This document shows positions 54,097 to 63,186 of a stretch of DNA of 64,000 nucleotides, piece after piece. Within the stretch, counting starts at the first letter, position 1; every line of letters begins with the position of its first letter. The notes beneath the pieces were generated by a model. It was not told where the DNA came from, searched no databases, and saw only the letters and a list, made by a program, of their open reading frames with translations. A program made the position numbers and the translations under genes. The DNA is taken from assembly GCF_025153455.1 (NCBI RefSeq), contig NZ_JANZNT010000001.1, positions 434,001 through 498,000 of the forward strand, given 5' to 3'. The DNA is from Sphingomonas sp. BGYR3 (lineage in GTDB: Bacteria; Pseudomonadota; Alphaproteobacteria; Sphingomonadales; Sphingomonadaceae).

Positions 54097-55458
54097 TCAG
54101 ATGCCCTTGGCGGCGGCCAATGCCCGATCCCTTGCCGCCTTGTGCCGCACGATCTTGCGCGGATAACTGGCCGGGCGACGGCCATGCTCCTCCGGATCGT
54201 GGATCACGTCATCGTGCAGCCGGGCCAGTTCGGGCACCCATTGCCGGATATAGCCCGCCGCATCGAACTTTTCGGATTGCGACAGCGGCGCCATGATCCG
54301 CACGAACATGTTGCTGTCCACGCCGGTACCCGACACCCATTGCCAGTTGGTCGCGTTCGACCCGTAATCGGCGTCGACCAGCGTGTCCCAGAACCATTGT
54401 TCGCCCACGCGCCAGTCGATCAGCAGATGCTTGATCAGAAAGGATGCGGCGATCATGCGGACCCGGTTGTGCATCCATCCCGTCGCCCATAACTGGCGCA
54501 TCCCGGCATCCACGATCGGGTATCCGGTCTGCCCGCGCTGCCATGCCCGAAGGTCGGCGGCATCGGTGCGCCATTCAAGCGCATCGAATTTGTCCCGGGC
54601 ATTTTTCGACGCATATTCCGGGAATTGCAGGATCACGTTCTGCGCATAATCGCGCCAGCCAAGCTCGCTCAGGAAAACCTGTACCGAACCGCCCGTATCG
54701 GCGACCCGGTGCCACACCGTGGCAGGCGAGATTTCCCCGAAATGCAGGTGCGGCGACAGGCGAGAGGACCCCTCGATCGACGGCAGGTTGCGCTGTTCGT
54801 CATAGCGCGCGGCCTTGGCGACGAACGCGTCCAGCCGCTTGCGCGCGCCCTCCTCCCCCGGCGTCCATTCCGCCTCGAACCCGGTCGCCCAGTTGGGGCG
54901 CGTGGGCAGCAGGTTCCAGTCGGCCAGCGTATCCGATTTCGGCCACTTGTCCGGCGCATCGATGCTGCGCGGCCGCTGCGTCGGATGTTCGGGGGGCATC
55001 CGCTCCTGCAAGGCGCGCCAGAACGGGGTAAAGATCTTGTACGGCGATCCCGATCCGGTCGTCACGCTACCCGGCGGAGCCAGATAGTTGCCGTCATGGC
55101 ACACCAGGTCCAGCCGCTTCGCCACCACCTTTTCGGCGTTGCGCCACCATGGTTCGTAATGGCGGATGCAATGCACCCTGCCCGCGCCGGTTTCCTCGGC
55201 CAGTTCGGCCAGCACGGCATCGCATTTGCCCCGGCGCAGGATCAGGCGGCTGCCCTTTTCGCGCAGCGCCGCGTCCAGCGCGTTCAGGCTGTGGTGCAGC
55301 CACCACCGCGATGCGCCGCCCATCGCCCGATGCTTTGGCGTGTCGTCGTCCAGCACATAGACGGGGATCACTGGCCCTTCCGCAGCGGCGGCGGCCAGCG
55401 CGGCCTGATCCGACAGGCGCAGGTCGCGGCGGAACCAGATGATGGATGGCGTGGTCAT
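54097..55458 (-). CDS. phrB: Deoxyribodipyrimidine photolyase (class I)
   Basis: 453 residues repairing UV-induced pyrimidine dimers with blue light. The antenna domain begins IIWFRRDLRLSDQAALAAAA. The FAD-binding C-terminus has LPSIEGSSRLSPHLHFGEIS, the RVRMIAASFLIKHLLIDW helix and the DYGSNATNWQWVSGTGVDSN loop. ATG 55458 has GGGGA before it and is preferred to 55524. Stands alone. Confidence 0.94.
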   Translation of the reverse strand: MTTPSIIWFRRDLRLSDQAALAAAAAEGPVIPVYVLDDDTPKHRAMGGASRWWLHHSLNALDAALREKGSRLILRRGKCDAVLAELAEETGAGRVHCIRHYEPWWRNAEKVVAKRLDLVCHDGNYLAPPGSVTTGSGSPYKIFTPFWRALQERMPPEHPTQRPRSIDAPDKWPKSDTLADWNLLPTRPNWATGFEAEWTPGEEGARKRLDAFVAKAARYDEQRNLPSIEGSSRLSPHLHFGEISPATVWHRVADTGGSVQVFLSELGWRDYAQNVILQFPEYASKNARDKFDALEWRTDAADLRAWQRGQTGYPIVDAGMRQLWATGWMHNRVRMIAASFLIKHLLIDWRVGEQWFWDTLVDADYGSNATNWQWVSGTGVDSNMFVRIMAPLSQSEKFDAAGYIRQWVPELARLHDDVIHDPEEHGRRPASYPRKIVRHKAARDRALAAAKGI

Positions 55459-55522
55459 GGATCCCCTTTCGTCGCTGGGACAATGCGCCAACGACGAAAT
55501 GGGGTGCAAGACAATGTGGGCC

Positions 55523-55547
55523 AAAGGCGGTGTTGACCGCCCTTTCC
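55523..55547 (-). terminator. Possible terminator after korB
   Basis: On the minus strand AAAGG(G)CGGT pairs with ACCGCCTTT around CAAC, with one bulge, then TTTGG. It lies within 30 bases of the korB stop. The short T run makes it weak. Confidence 0.4.
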
Positions 55548-55551
55548 CCCG

Positions 55552-56601
55552 TCAGATCGCGTGCGGCTGTTTGTCCACCTGCCAGGTCTGGCCCTTGCTG
55601 ACCAGCTTTTGCAGGTCGGGCACCTTGCCCTCGCTGACCGAACGGTTCTGTTCGATCACCGCGGTTTCAAAGGTCGGGGCTGGATCGTCAAAGATGACGC
55701 CCAGCGCGACCGGGAACGTGCCGACCGGCATTTCGACCAGCAGGTGCGCGATCGTCCGGTTGGTCTGATCGTGCACCAGCACGCCTGCGGCCTGCCAGTC
55801 GCCATCGACCACATCCACGACCTTCAGCGTCAGCCGTTCGCGGTCCAGCGACAGGCCCTTGACCCCGCCGGTCTTTTCCGACCCGAACAGCATCGGTTCG
55901 CCATGCTTGACCCACAGCTGCGCGGTCGCGGCATTGGGCTTTGCCGTGAACGGCGCGAACACGTCGTCATTATAGACGATGCAGTTCTGATAGATTTCGA
56001 CGAACGCCGTCCCCTGATGGGCATAGGCGGCCTTCAGCACCTCGGGCAGGTTCTTGTGCACGTCGATGCCGCGCGCCACGAAGCGTGCACCCGCGCCCAG
56101 CGCAAAGACGCACGGGCTTGCCGGGCGATCGACCGACCCGAACGGGGTCGATGGCGAACGGGTGCCGACCCGGCTGGTGGGCGAATATTGCCCCTTGGTC
56201 AGGCCATAAATCTCGTTGTTGAACAGCAGCACCTGGCAATTCAGGTTGCGGCGAATGAGGTGCATGGTGTGGTTGCCGCCGATGGACAACGCATCGCCGT
56301 CGCCGGTGATGATCCACACGTCCAGATCCGGATTGGCCAGCTTTACCCCCGTCGCCACCGTCGGCGCGCGGCCGTGGATGGTGTGGAAGCCATAGGTTTC
56401 CATGTAATAGGGAAAGCGCGATGAACAGCCGATGCCGCTGACGAACACCGTGTTTTCCGGCGTCGCGCCGATTTCCGGCATGGTCCGCTGAACCGCCTTC
56501 AGGATCGCATAGTCGCCGCAACCGGGGCACCAGCGAACTTCCTGATCGGTTTCCCAGTCCTTGGGGCTGGTGGCGGGCTTGATGGTCGTGATCTCGTTCA
56601 T
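55552..56601 (-). CDS. korB: 2-oxoacid:ferredoxin oxidoreductase, beta subunit (probably 2-oxoglutarate)
   Basis: 349 residues binding thiamine diphosphate. WCPGCGDYAILKAVQRTMPE starts the domain; the TPP motif is WIITGDGDALSIGGNHTMH. KGQYSPTSRVGTRSPSTPFG follows. Overlaps korA by four bases. With icd in the window it offers a ferredoxin-linked route from 2-oxoglutarate to succinyl-CoA, common in sphingomonads alongside or in place of the NAD complex. Confidence 0.92.
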   Translation of the reverse strand: MNEITTIKPATSPKDWETDQEVRWCPGCGDYAILKAVQRTMPEIGATPENTVFVSGIGCSSRFPYYMETYGFHTIHGRAPTVATGVKLANPDLDVWIITGDGDALSIGGNHTMHLIRRNLNCQVLLFNNEIYGLTKGQYSPTSRVGTRSPSTPFGSVDRPASPCVFALGAGARFVARGIDVHKNLPEVLKAAYAHQGTAFVEIYQNCIVYNDDVFAPFTAKPNAATAQLWVKHGEPMLFGSEKTGGVKGLSLDRERLTLKVVDVVDGDWQAAGVLVHDQTNRTIAHLLVEMPVGTFPVALGVIFDDPAPTFETAVIEQNRSVSEGKVPDLQKLVSKGQTWQVDKQPHAI

Positions 56602-58475
56602 GCGAGCAGGCTTTCGATTGCGTCTTCGATTTCCGCGATGCGGAAGGGCTGGCCGGATACCTTGTTGAGCGGCTTGGCATCGACCAGGAACTGGTCGCGC
56701 AGCACGGTCTTCAGCTGGCCCGTATTCATCTCCGGCACCAGGATCTGGTCATAGCTTTTCAGCAGATCGCCCAGATTGCCGGGCATCGGCCAGATATGGC
56801 GGATATGGACATGGCTGACGTCCAGCCCCTTGCGACGCGCGCGGCGCACCGCCTGGGTGATCGGGCCATAGGTGCTGCCCCAGCCGACCACGACCAGCTT
56901 GCCGCCGGCCTCGCCCTGCTCGACCACCTGATCGGGCACCGCGATTTCCGCCACCTTGCGCTGGCGGATCGTCGTCATCGCCTGATGGTTCGACGGCGAA
57001 TAATCGATGTTGCCGGTCCCTTGCGCCTTTTCGATCCCGCCGATGCGGTGCAGCAGGCCCGGCGTGCCAGGCTTGACCCAGGGCCGCGCCAGATTGTCGT
57101 TGCGGGAATAGGGCATGAACTTCGTGCCCTCGGCGGGCAGGTCGGTGTGATGCGTGACCGGGAACGGCGTGTACGTGCTCATGTCCGGCACCTTCCACGG
57201 CTCGGCCGCATTCTGCAGATACCCGTCGGTCAGCAGCATGACGGGCGTCATGTACGTCGTGGCGATCCGCACCGCTTCGATGGCAACGTCAAAGCAATCG
57301 GCGGCGGAACGCGCGGCGATCACCGGCATCGGCGCATCGCCGTTGCGGCCATAGACCGCCTGATACAGGTCGGACTGCTCCGTCTTGGTCGGCAGGCCGG
57401 TCGACGGGCCGCCCCGCTGCGCATTGACGATCACCAGCGGCAGTTCGGTCATGATCGCCAGGCCCATGAACTCGCCCTTCAGCGCGATGCCCGGGCCGGA
57501 CGAACAGGTAACGCCCAGCTGCCCGGCATAGGATGCACCGATCGACGCGCCGATGGCCGCAATCTCGTCCTCCGCCTGAAACGTCGTGACGCCATATTCC
57601 TTGTACCGCGCCAGCGCGTGCAGGATCGCGCTGGCCGGCGTGATGGGATAGCCGCCAAAGAACATCGGCAGGCTGGCCAGCTGCGCGCCCGCGACCAGGC
57701 CCAACGACGTTGCCTCGGCACCCGTCACCGTGCGGTACAGGCCCGGCTCCACCGGCGCTGCCGGCACCTGAACCTGCGCAATGCCCATCGCGCCCAGCTC
57801 GGCCGTTTCGCCATAGGCATGTCCGGCGTTCAGCGCGGCGATGTTCGCCTCTGCCAGTTCGGGCGCCTTGGCGAACTTGGCGCGCAGCCAATCCTCGATC
57901 GGCTGACGGTCGCGGTCGAACATCCACAGCGCCAGGCCCAGCGTCCACATGTTCTTGCAGCGCAGCGCCTCCTTGTTGCCAAGGCCGAACGGCTTCACCG
58001 CATCCAGCGTCAACTGGCTGATGTTCAGCTTGAGCAACTGCCACTTGGCCAGGCTGCCATCGTCCAGCGGGTTCTGCGTGTACTTGGCCTTGTCCAGGTT
58101 GCGCTGGTTGAACTCGCCCTCATCCGCGATGATCAGGCCGCCGGGCTTCAGCGCATCGACATTCACCTTCAGCGCGGCCGGGTTCATCGCCACCAGCACG
58201 TCCGGCTCGTCGCCCGCCGTTTCGATGCTGGCCGAACCGAAATTGATCTGGAACGCGGAAACGCCGAACAAAGTGCCCTGCGGCGCGCGGATTTCGGCCG
58301 GAAAATCGGGAAAAGTCGCCAGGTCGTTACCCGCAATCGCGGTCGCCAGCGTGAACTGACCGCCGGTCAGCTGCATCCCGTCGCCGGAATCGCCCGCGAA
58401 CCGGACGACGATGTTTTCGGCGGGCGGGTTGGCCGCCGCTTCCTGCGGGGTCACCTCGTGAACGGCGGATGCCAT
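56598..58475 (-). CDS. korA: 2-oxoacid:ferredoxin oxidoreductase, fused gamma-alpha subunit
   Basis: 625 residues: an N-terminal gamma domain (about 20-205; IVVRFAGDSGDGMQLTGGQF) fused to the alpha domain (about 225-600; FFGGYPITPASAILHALARY and the GPGIALKGEFMGLAIMTELP segment). This fused two-subunit architecture is the oxygen-tolerant KorAB type. The electron acceptor ferredoxin is not encoded nearby. Confidence 0.93.
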   Translation of the reverse strand: MASAVHEVTPQEAAANPPAENIVVRFAGDSGDGMQLTGGQFTLATAIAGNDLATFPDFPAEIRAPQGTLFGVSAFQINFGSASIETAGDEPDVLVAMNPAALKVNVDALKPGGLIIADEGEFNQRNLDKAKYTQNPLDDGSLAKWQLLKLNISQLTLDAVKPFGLGNKEALRCKNMWTLGLALWMFDRDRQPIEDWLRAKFAKAPELAEANIAALNAGHAYGETAELGAMGIAQVQVPAAPVEPGLYRTVTGAEATSLGLVAGAQLASLPMFFGGYPITPASAILHALARYKEYGVTTFQAEDEIAAIGASIGASYAGQLGVTCSSGPGIALKGEFMGLAIMTELPLVIVNAQRGGPSTGLPTKTEQSDLYQAVYGRNGDAPMPVIAARSAADCFDVAIEAVRIATTYMTPVMLLTDGYLQNAAEPWKVPDMSTYTPFPVTHHTDLPAEGTKFMPYSRNDNLARPWVKPGTPGLLHRIGGIEKAQGTGNIDYSPSNHQAMTTIRQRKVAEIAVPDQVVEQGEAGGKLVVVGWGSTYGPITQAVRRARRKGLDVSHVHIRHIWPMPGNLGDLLKSYDQILVPEMNTGQLKTVLRDQFLVDAKPLNKVSGQPFRIAEIEDAIESLLA

Positions 58476-58527
58476 AGAATGTCCTGCTATCGTAGCTGAA
58501 TTGGAATTGCCGCCCCTCTACGCCCGG

Positions 58528-59469
58528 TTAGCCCGCGGCAAAAGAGGATTTCAGCTTGGGGCCGCCCAATGGCTGCTTTGCATAGCTGCGGCCCAGGGTC
58601 AGGACCGACCGGGCATGGCGCTGCGCCACCTCCATCGGATCGGTGCCGTACCCGCCGCCCAATGCGCTGGCCAGCGGAATGCCGCGCCCGGCACACAGGC
58701 CAGCCAGCCACGCATCGCGGGCGATCAGGCCGTCCAGGCTCAGCGACAACCGGCCCAATTTGTCCCCCGACCACGGATCGACTCCCGCCTGATACAGGAT
58801 CAGGTCCGGCCGCACCTGATCGATCAGCGGCACCAGCGTCCGGGCCAGCGTGTCCAGATATTCGTCATCCTCCACCCCGTCGGGCAGGCCAATGTCCAGC
58901 GTCGATCGCGCCTTTCGCACCGGAAAATTCTTTTCGGCGTGGATGGAGTATGTGGCGATCTCCGGCCGCCCGGCGGTCAGCGCCGCGGTGCCGTCGCCCT
59001 GATGCACGTCGCAATCGACGATCAGGATGCGGGCAACGTCCCCCTCCTCCACCAATCGGACGGCGGCGCAGACCAGGTCGTTGAAGATGCAATATCCGGC
59101 GCCCGTATCTGCCAGCGCATGATGGCTACCCCCGGCGGTGTTGGCGGCATAGCCGCGATCCAGCGCTAGCTTGCCCGCCAGCCAGGTGCCGGCCGGCACA
59201 TGCACGGCGCGATGCGCAACAGCGGGGGTGACGGGAAATCCGATGCGCCGTTCCTTGTCGCGGGGCACGCGCACCTCCACCACCTCGGCCACGTAATCGG
59301 GGTCGTGCACCGCCTCCAGCCACTGGCGCGGCATGGGTTCGGGCGCGTGCCATTCCAGCCCGTCCGCATCGCTCAACAGGTCGCGGACCAGGCCGTTCTT
59401 GTTCCATTCATACGCGCTGCGGGCGGGCGCGGGCGCGACGTAACTGGGGTGGTGGACGACGGCGATCAT
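58528..59469 (-). CDS. Histone-deacetylase-fold amidohydrolase
   Basis: 313 residues of the acetoin utilisation/acetylpolyamine amidohydrolase superfamily. Metal and catalytic residues: GGSHHA (two His), DCDVHQGDGTA (Asp, His), the DPWSGDKLGR loop and the tyrosine in SALGGGYG. ATG 59469 (MIAVVHHPSYV) is chosen, the usual start of the fold; the much longer frame is rejected. Likely deacetylates a small amine or protein lysine. Divergent from the esterase gene. Confidence 0.9.
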   Translation of the reverse strand: MIAVVHHPSYVAPAPARSAYEWNKNGLVRDLLSDADGLEWHAPEPMPRQWLEAVHDPDYVAEVVEVRVPRDKERRIGFPVTPAVAHRAVHVPAGTWLAGKLALDRGYAANTAGGSHHALADTGAGYCIFNDLVCAAVRLVEEGDVARILIVDCDVHQGDGTAALTAGRPEIATYSIHAEKNFPVRKARSTLDIGLPDGVEDDEYLDTLARTLVPLIDQVRPDLILYQAGVDPWSGDKLGRLSLSLDGLIARDAWLAGLCAGRGIPLASALGGGYGTDPMEVAQRHARSVLTLGRSYAKQPLGGPKLKSSFAAG

Positions 59470-59525
59470 TGCCGCCAAGGTAGGGGCTGACCGGCCATGC
59501 ACCAAGAGTGCCGAAGGGAGATCGG

Positions 59526-60470
59526 ATGACCACGCCGCCACTACGCCCGGATGTGAACGCCTTCCTCGCCTATGCCAACAATTTCCCCGGGCCAAAGATG
59601 CACGAGATGCAGCCGGACGAGGCGCGGGCGCAATATGTCGCCATGAAATCGCTGGTCGACCTGCCGATGGGCGAACTGGCCGTGCATCGGCAATTGTCGA
59701 TTCCCGGACCCGCCGGACCCATCCCCGCCGCATTGTTCGATGCGCGCGCGGAACGCGAACCGGGGCCGCTGATCGTGTTCTATCATGGCGGCGGCTGGGT
59801 GATCGGCAATGTCGACAGCCATGCCAGCTATTGCGCCGAACTGGCGCGCGCCACCGATCTGCCCGTCGTGTCGGTCGATTACCGGCTGGCCCCCGAACAC
59901 CCCTGGCCCGCCGCGGCGGACGATGCGGAGGCGGCGGCACGGTGGCTGGCCACCAGCCCAGATGCACTCGGCCTGTCGGTGACCGGGCTGGTCGTGGCGG
60001 GCGACAGCGCGGGTGGCAACCTTGCCATCATCGCCGCGATGGATTTGCGGGACAGCCCTGCCGCCGTGCCGGTGATCGCGCAATTCCCGATCTATCCGGC
60101 GACGCACATGGGATCGGACTATCCCAGTTACGAAGCCTTTGCCGACGGGCATCTGCTGACCCGCGAAAGCATGGCCTGGTTCGAAGGGGCCTATGCCGCC
60201 GATGCCGGCCATGTCCGCGCGTCCCCCATGCTGGGCGACCTTGCCGCAATGCCGCCCGCGCTGGTGCTGACCGCCAGCCATGATCCGATCCGCGATCAGG
60301 GCCGCGCCTATGCCGCCGGCCTGGCGCAGGCGGGCGTCGCGGTCAGCTTTGTCGAAGTGCCCGGCATGATCCATGGCTTCATCACCCTGCGAAAGATCAT
60401 TCCCTCCGGCGCCGCCGATCTGGCCCGCGCCCACGCGATGCTAAAGGCGATGATTGCTGCCGCTTCCTGA
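59526..60470 (+). CDS. Alpha/beta hydrolase, hormone-sensitive-lipase family esterase
   Basis: 314 residues. The oxyanion motif is FYHGGGWVIGN; the nucleophile elbow GDSAGG; the aspartate is in ASHDPIRDQG and the histidine in GMIHGF. ATG 59526 has GGGAG close in front and is preferred to GTG 59508. No signal peptide, so cytoplasmic. It is followed by rppH. Confidence 0.92.
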   Translation: MTTPPLRPDVNAFLAYANNFPGPKMHEMQPDEARAQYVAMKSLVDLPMGELAVHRQLSIPGPAGPIPAALFDARAEREPGPLIVFYHGGGWVIGNVDSHASYCAELARATDLPVVSVDYRLAPEHPWPAAADDAEAAARWLATSPDALGLSVTGLVVAGDSAGGNLAIIAAMDLRDSPAAVPVIAQFPIYPATHMGSDYPSYEAFADGHLLTRESMAWFEGAYAADAGHVRASPMLGDLAAMPPALVLTASHDPIRDQGRAYAAGLAQAGVAVSFVEVPGMIHGFITLRKIIPSGAADLARAHAMLKAMIAAAS

Positions 60471-60488
60471 TCGGCTAAAGGCGACGCC

Positions 60489-60965
60489 ATGATCGACAAG
60501 GAATCGCTCCCCTATCGCCCCTGTGCCGGCGTGATGATCCTGAACCGCGACGGCCAGGTGCTGGTCGGCCAGCGGTTCGATTCGGTGGTCGAGGCATGGC
60601 AGATGCCGCAGGGCGGGATCGATCCGGGCGAAGCGCCGCTGGAAACCGCTTACCGCGAACTGTGGGAAGAAACCGGCATCGAACGCCATCTGGTCGAACT
60701 GGTGGCAGAGGCGCCGGACGAATTTTTCTATGACCTGCCCGACGACCTGATCGGCCGCATCTGGAAGGGCAAGTGGCGGGGCCAGCGCCAGCGGTGGTTC
60801 CTGTTCCGGTTCCTCGGCACCGATGCCGATGTGAACATCGCAACGCCGGAACCGGAATTTCGCGCATGGCGATGGGCCGACCCGGCCGAGCTGCCCGATC
60901 TGATCGTGCCGTTCAAGCGCACGCTCTATCAACAGCTGCTTGCCGTCTTTTCACCGCATCTTTGA
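60489..60965 (+). CDS. rppH: RNA pyrophosphohydrolase (Nudix)
   Basis: 158 residues removing pyrophosphate from mRNA 5' ends to start decay. The Nudix box is complete: GGIDPGEAPLETAYRELWEE then TGI. YRPCAGVMILNRDGQVLVGQ and AWQMPQGGIDPG are the RppH marks. Common neighbour order with an esterase is not informative. Confidence 0.93.
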   Translation: MIDKESLPYRPCAGVMILNRDGQVLVGQRFDSVVEAWQMPQGGIDPGEAPLETAYRELWEETGIERHLVELVAEAPDEFFYDLPDDLIGRIWKGKWRGQRQRWFLFRFLGTDADVNIATPEPEFRAWRWADPAELPDLIVPFKRTLYQQLLAVFSPHL

Positions 60966-61001
60966 TCGCCGCTGCCTTTTCCCCGCCGGAAATCGGGGTT
61001 A

Positions 61002-61925
61002 ATGACGGCATTGATGCGAATGCCTCTGCTCCTTCTGGCGCTGTCGCCGCTGCTGCTCGCCAATCAGGAAGAGCCGAAGCCCGATCCGCCAAAGCTGCCC
61101 GATGCCGTGGAAACCATGCTGCTCGCCGCCTTCGACAGCGGGAACGAGGGCGAGGTGAACACCATCGCCAAATACGCCAAGACGGCGGCCCCCGACATGA
61201 CGGAGATGATCAACCGGCGGGTCGGCGACTGGAAACGGGCACGATCCGACGCCAACCAGAAACGCCTGTCAGAGGCGGCATTCTTTGAACTGGTCCAGGG
61301 CCGGGCAGAGGTTGGTGCGTGGCTGACGACCGGCAATACCGACAATATCGGCCTGAATGGCGTCCTTGATCTGCGCCGCGAAGGGTGGCTGTGGCGGCAT
61401 AAATTGCGGCTGCAGGCGGATTATCAGGAATCGCTGGGCGTCACCAACCGCGAACGCTACCTCGCGGCGTACGAACCGAACTACAAGCTGGACGACAAGG
61501 CGTATATCTATGGCGCCGCTCAGTTCGAAAGCGACCGGTTCCTTGGGTATACCGAACGCTATTCCGCCTCGCTGGGGGCGGGCTACAGCGCGATCAAGCG
61601 GCCGAACATGACGCTGGACGTCGAACTTGGCCCGGCATTCCGGCATACCGAATTCATCAACGCGCCGACCGAAAGCAATCTGGCGACGCGCGGATCGATG
61701 GACTTTTCGTGGAAACTGACCCGCGCGATCACGTTCGAACAGGACGCATCCGCCTATCTGCAAAGCGCGAACAGCACCGTGTCCAGCAAATCGGCCGTGC
61801 GGGCCAAGCTGTTCGGGCCCTTGTCGGGTCAGATGTCCTATACCGTCCAGTATGAAAGCAAGCCGCCCGCCGGCCGCGTATCCACCGATACGATCAGCCG
61901 CGCGTCCATCGTCTACGATTTCTGA
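61002..61925 (+). CDS. DUF481 outer-membrane beta-barrel protein
   Basis: 307 residues with a short signal peptide (LMRMPLLLLALSPLLLANQ). A charged periplasmic part leads into the DUF481 barrel: AEVGAWLTTGNTDNIGLNGV, RLQADYQESLGVTNRERYLA and the FRHTEFINAPTESNLATRGS segment, ending in ASIVYDF with a terminal Phe for BAM recognition. The family forms salt-stress-inducible outer-membrane proteins in some bacteria. The start could be 61014 instead. Confidence 0.86.
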   Translation: MTALMRMPLLLLALSPLLLANQEEPKPDPPKLPDAVETMLLAAFDSGNEGEVNTIAKYAKTAAPDMTEMINRRVGDWKRARSDANQKRLSEAAFFELVQGRAEVGAWLTTGNTDNIGLNGVLDLRREGWLWRHKLRLQADYQESLGVTNRERYLAAYEPNYKLDDKAYIYGAAQFESDRFLGYTERYSASLGAGYSAIKRPNMTLDVELGPAFRHTEFINAPTESNLATRGSMDFSWKLTRAITFEQDASAYLQSANSTVSSKSAVRAKLFGPLSGQMSYTVQYESKPPAGRVSTDTISRASIVYDF

Positions 61926-61977
61926 CCGCGCCCGGCCGGGGGTGGCCTCTGCTCCCGCTTCGGGCTAGTCGATCGGG

Positions 61978-63186
61978 ATGGAGAGACTGACGCCGATCGA
62001 ACGCGCTGCTGCGGACCATGTCGCCGCCGAACCGATGATGGCGCTCACCGAACGCTGGGTGGCGATCAACAGCGGGACGCGCAATCTGGCCGGTGTGGCC
62101 GCCATGGCATCCACCCTGGCCGATGCCTTTTCCGTCCTGCCCGGCACGCTCCGGCTGGTCGATGCCGCACCCGTGGAGCAGGTAACGCCAGCGGGCGAGC
62201 GGATCGCCCTTGAGCATGGCCGGCATCTGCACCTGACCGTCCGGCCGGATGCGCCGGTGCAACTGGTGCTGACCGGGCACATGGATACCGTCTTTGCCGC
62301 CGATCATCCATTTCAGTCCGCACGCTGGCTGGACGATGGCCGCTATAACGGCCCCGGTGCCGCGGATATGAAGGGGGGCATCGCCCTGATGCTGGCGGCC
62401 CTTCGCGCGGTAGAGGCAAGCCCGCTGGCGTCCCGGCTGGGCTATGAAGTCGTCATCAATTCGGATGAGGAAACGGGTTCGCTGTCCTCCGCCCCGCTGA
62501 TCGCCGATGCGGCGCGCGGCAAGCTGGCGGCGCTGACCTATGAACCCGCCCTGCCCGATGGCACGCTGGCGGGGGCGCGGGGCGGCACCGGCAATTTTTC
62601 GATCACCGTGCGCGGGCGCAGCGCCCATGCCGGCCGCAATCCGGAGGATGGCCGAAACGCCATTGTCGCGGCGGCCGACATTGCCGTCCGGCTGCACGCC
62701 GCCCGGATCGACGGGCTGGCCGTCAATCCTGCCCGGATCGACGGGGGCGGCCCCAACAACATGGTGCCCGACCTGGCGGTGCTCCGCGTCAATTTCCGGC
62801 CGCGCGACGCCGCCATGATCGACCATGCCCGCGCGCTGATCGACCGCGTGCTGGGCGATGTCGCGCTTGCCCATGACGTTGCGGTCGATCTGCATGGCGG
62901 CTTCAACCGGCCGCCAAAGCCCATTGATCCGGGGGCGGCCCGATTGTTCGACCTGGTCCGCGCGGTCGGTCACGATCTGGGCATCGCCATCGCGTGGCGG
63001 GCGACCGGCGGCGTTTGCGATGGCAACAACATCGCGGCCTGCGGGGTGCCGGTGGTCGATACCATGGGCGCGCGCGGCGGCGCGATCCATTCGGCGGACG
63101 AGTTCCTGATCCCCGAAAGCCTTGCCGAGCGCGCGGCACTGTCGGCCATCACGATGCTGCGGATCGCAGAAAAAGGAACCCTATGA
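61978..63186 (+). CDS. M20 family zinc hydrolase (carboxypeptidase G2/ArgE-DapE superfamily)
   Basis: 402 residues. The metal-binding series is clear: LTGHMDTVFAADHPF (His, Asp), GPGAADMKGG (Asp), NSDEETGS (Glu-Glu) and the C-terminal His in GGAIHSADEF. A dimerisation domain with RGRSAHAGRNPEDGRN lies between. It overlaps astA by three or more bases (ATG inside its stop), so it is coupled to arginine breakdown; it may release glutamate or an acylamino acid. Not AstE, whose fold differs. Confidence 0.9.
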   Translation: MERLTPIERAAADHVAAEPMMALTERWVAINSGTRNLAGVAAMASTLADAFSVLPGTLRLVDAAPVEQVTPAGERIALEHGRHLHLTVRPDAPVQLVLTGHMDTVFAADHPFQSARWLDDGRYNGPGAADMKGGIALMLAALRAVEASPLASRLGYEVVINSDEETGSLSSAPLIADAARGKLAALTYEPALPDGTLAGARGGTGNFSITVRGRSAHAGRNPEDGRNAIVAAADIAVRLHAARIDGLAVNPARIDGGGPNNMVPDLAVLRVNFRPRDAAMIDHARALIDRVLGDVALAHDVAVDLHGGFNRPPKPIDPGAARLFDLVRAVGHDLGIAIAWRATGGVCDGNNIAACGVPVVDTMGARGGAIHSADEFLIPESLAERAALSAITMLRIAEKGTL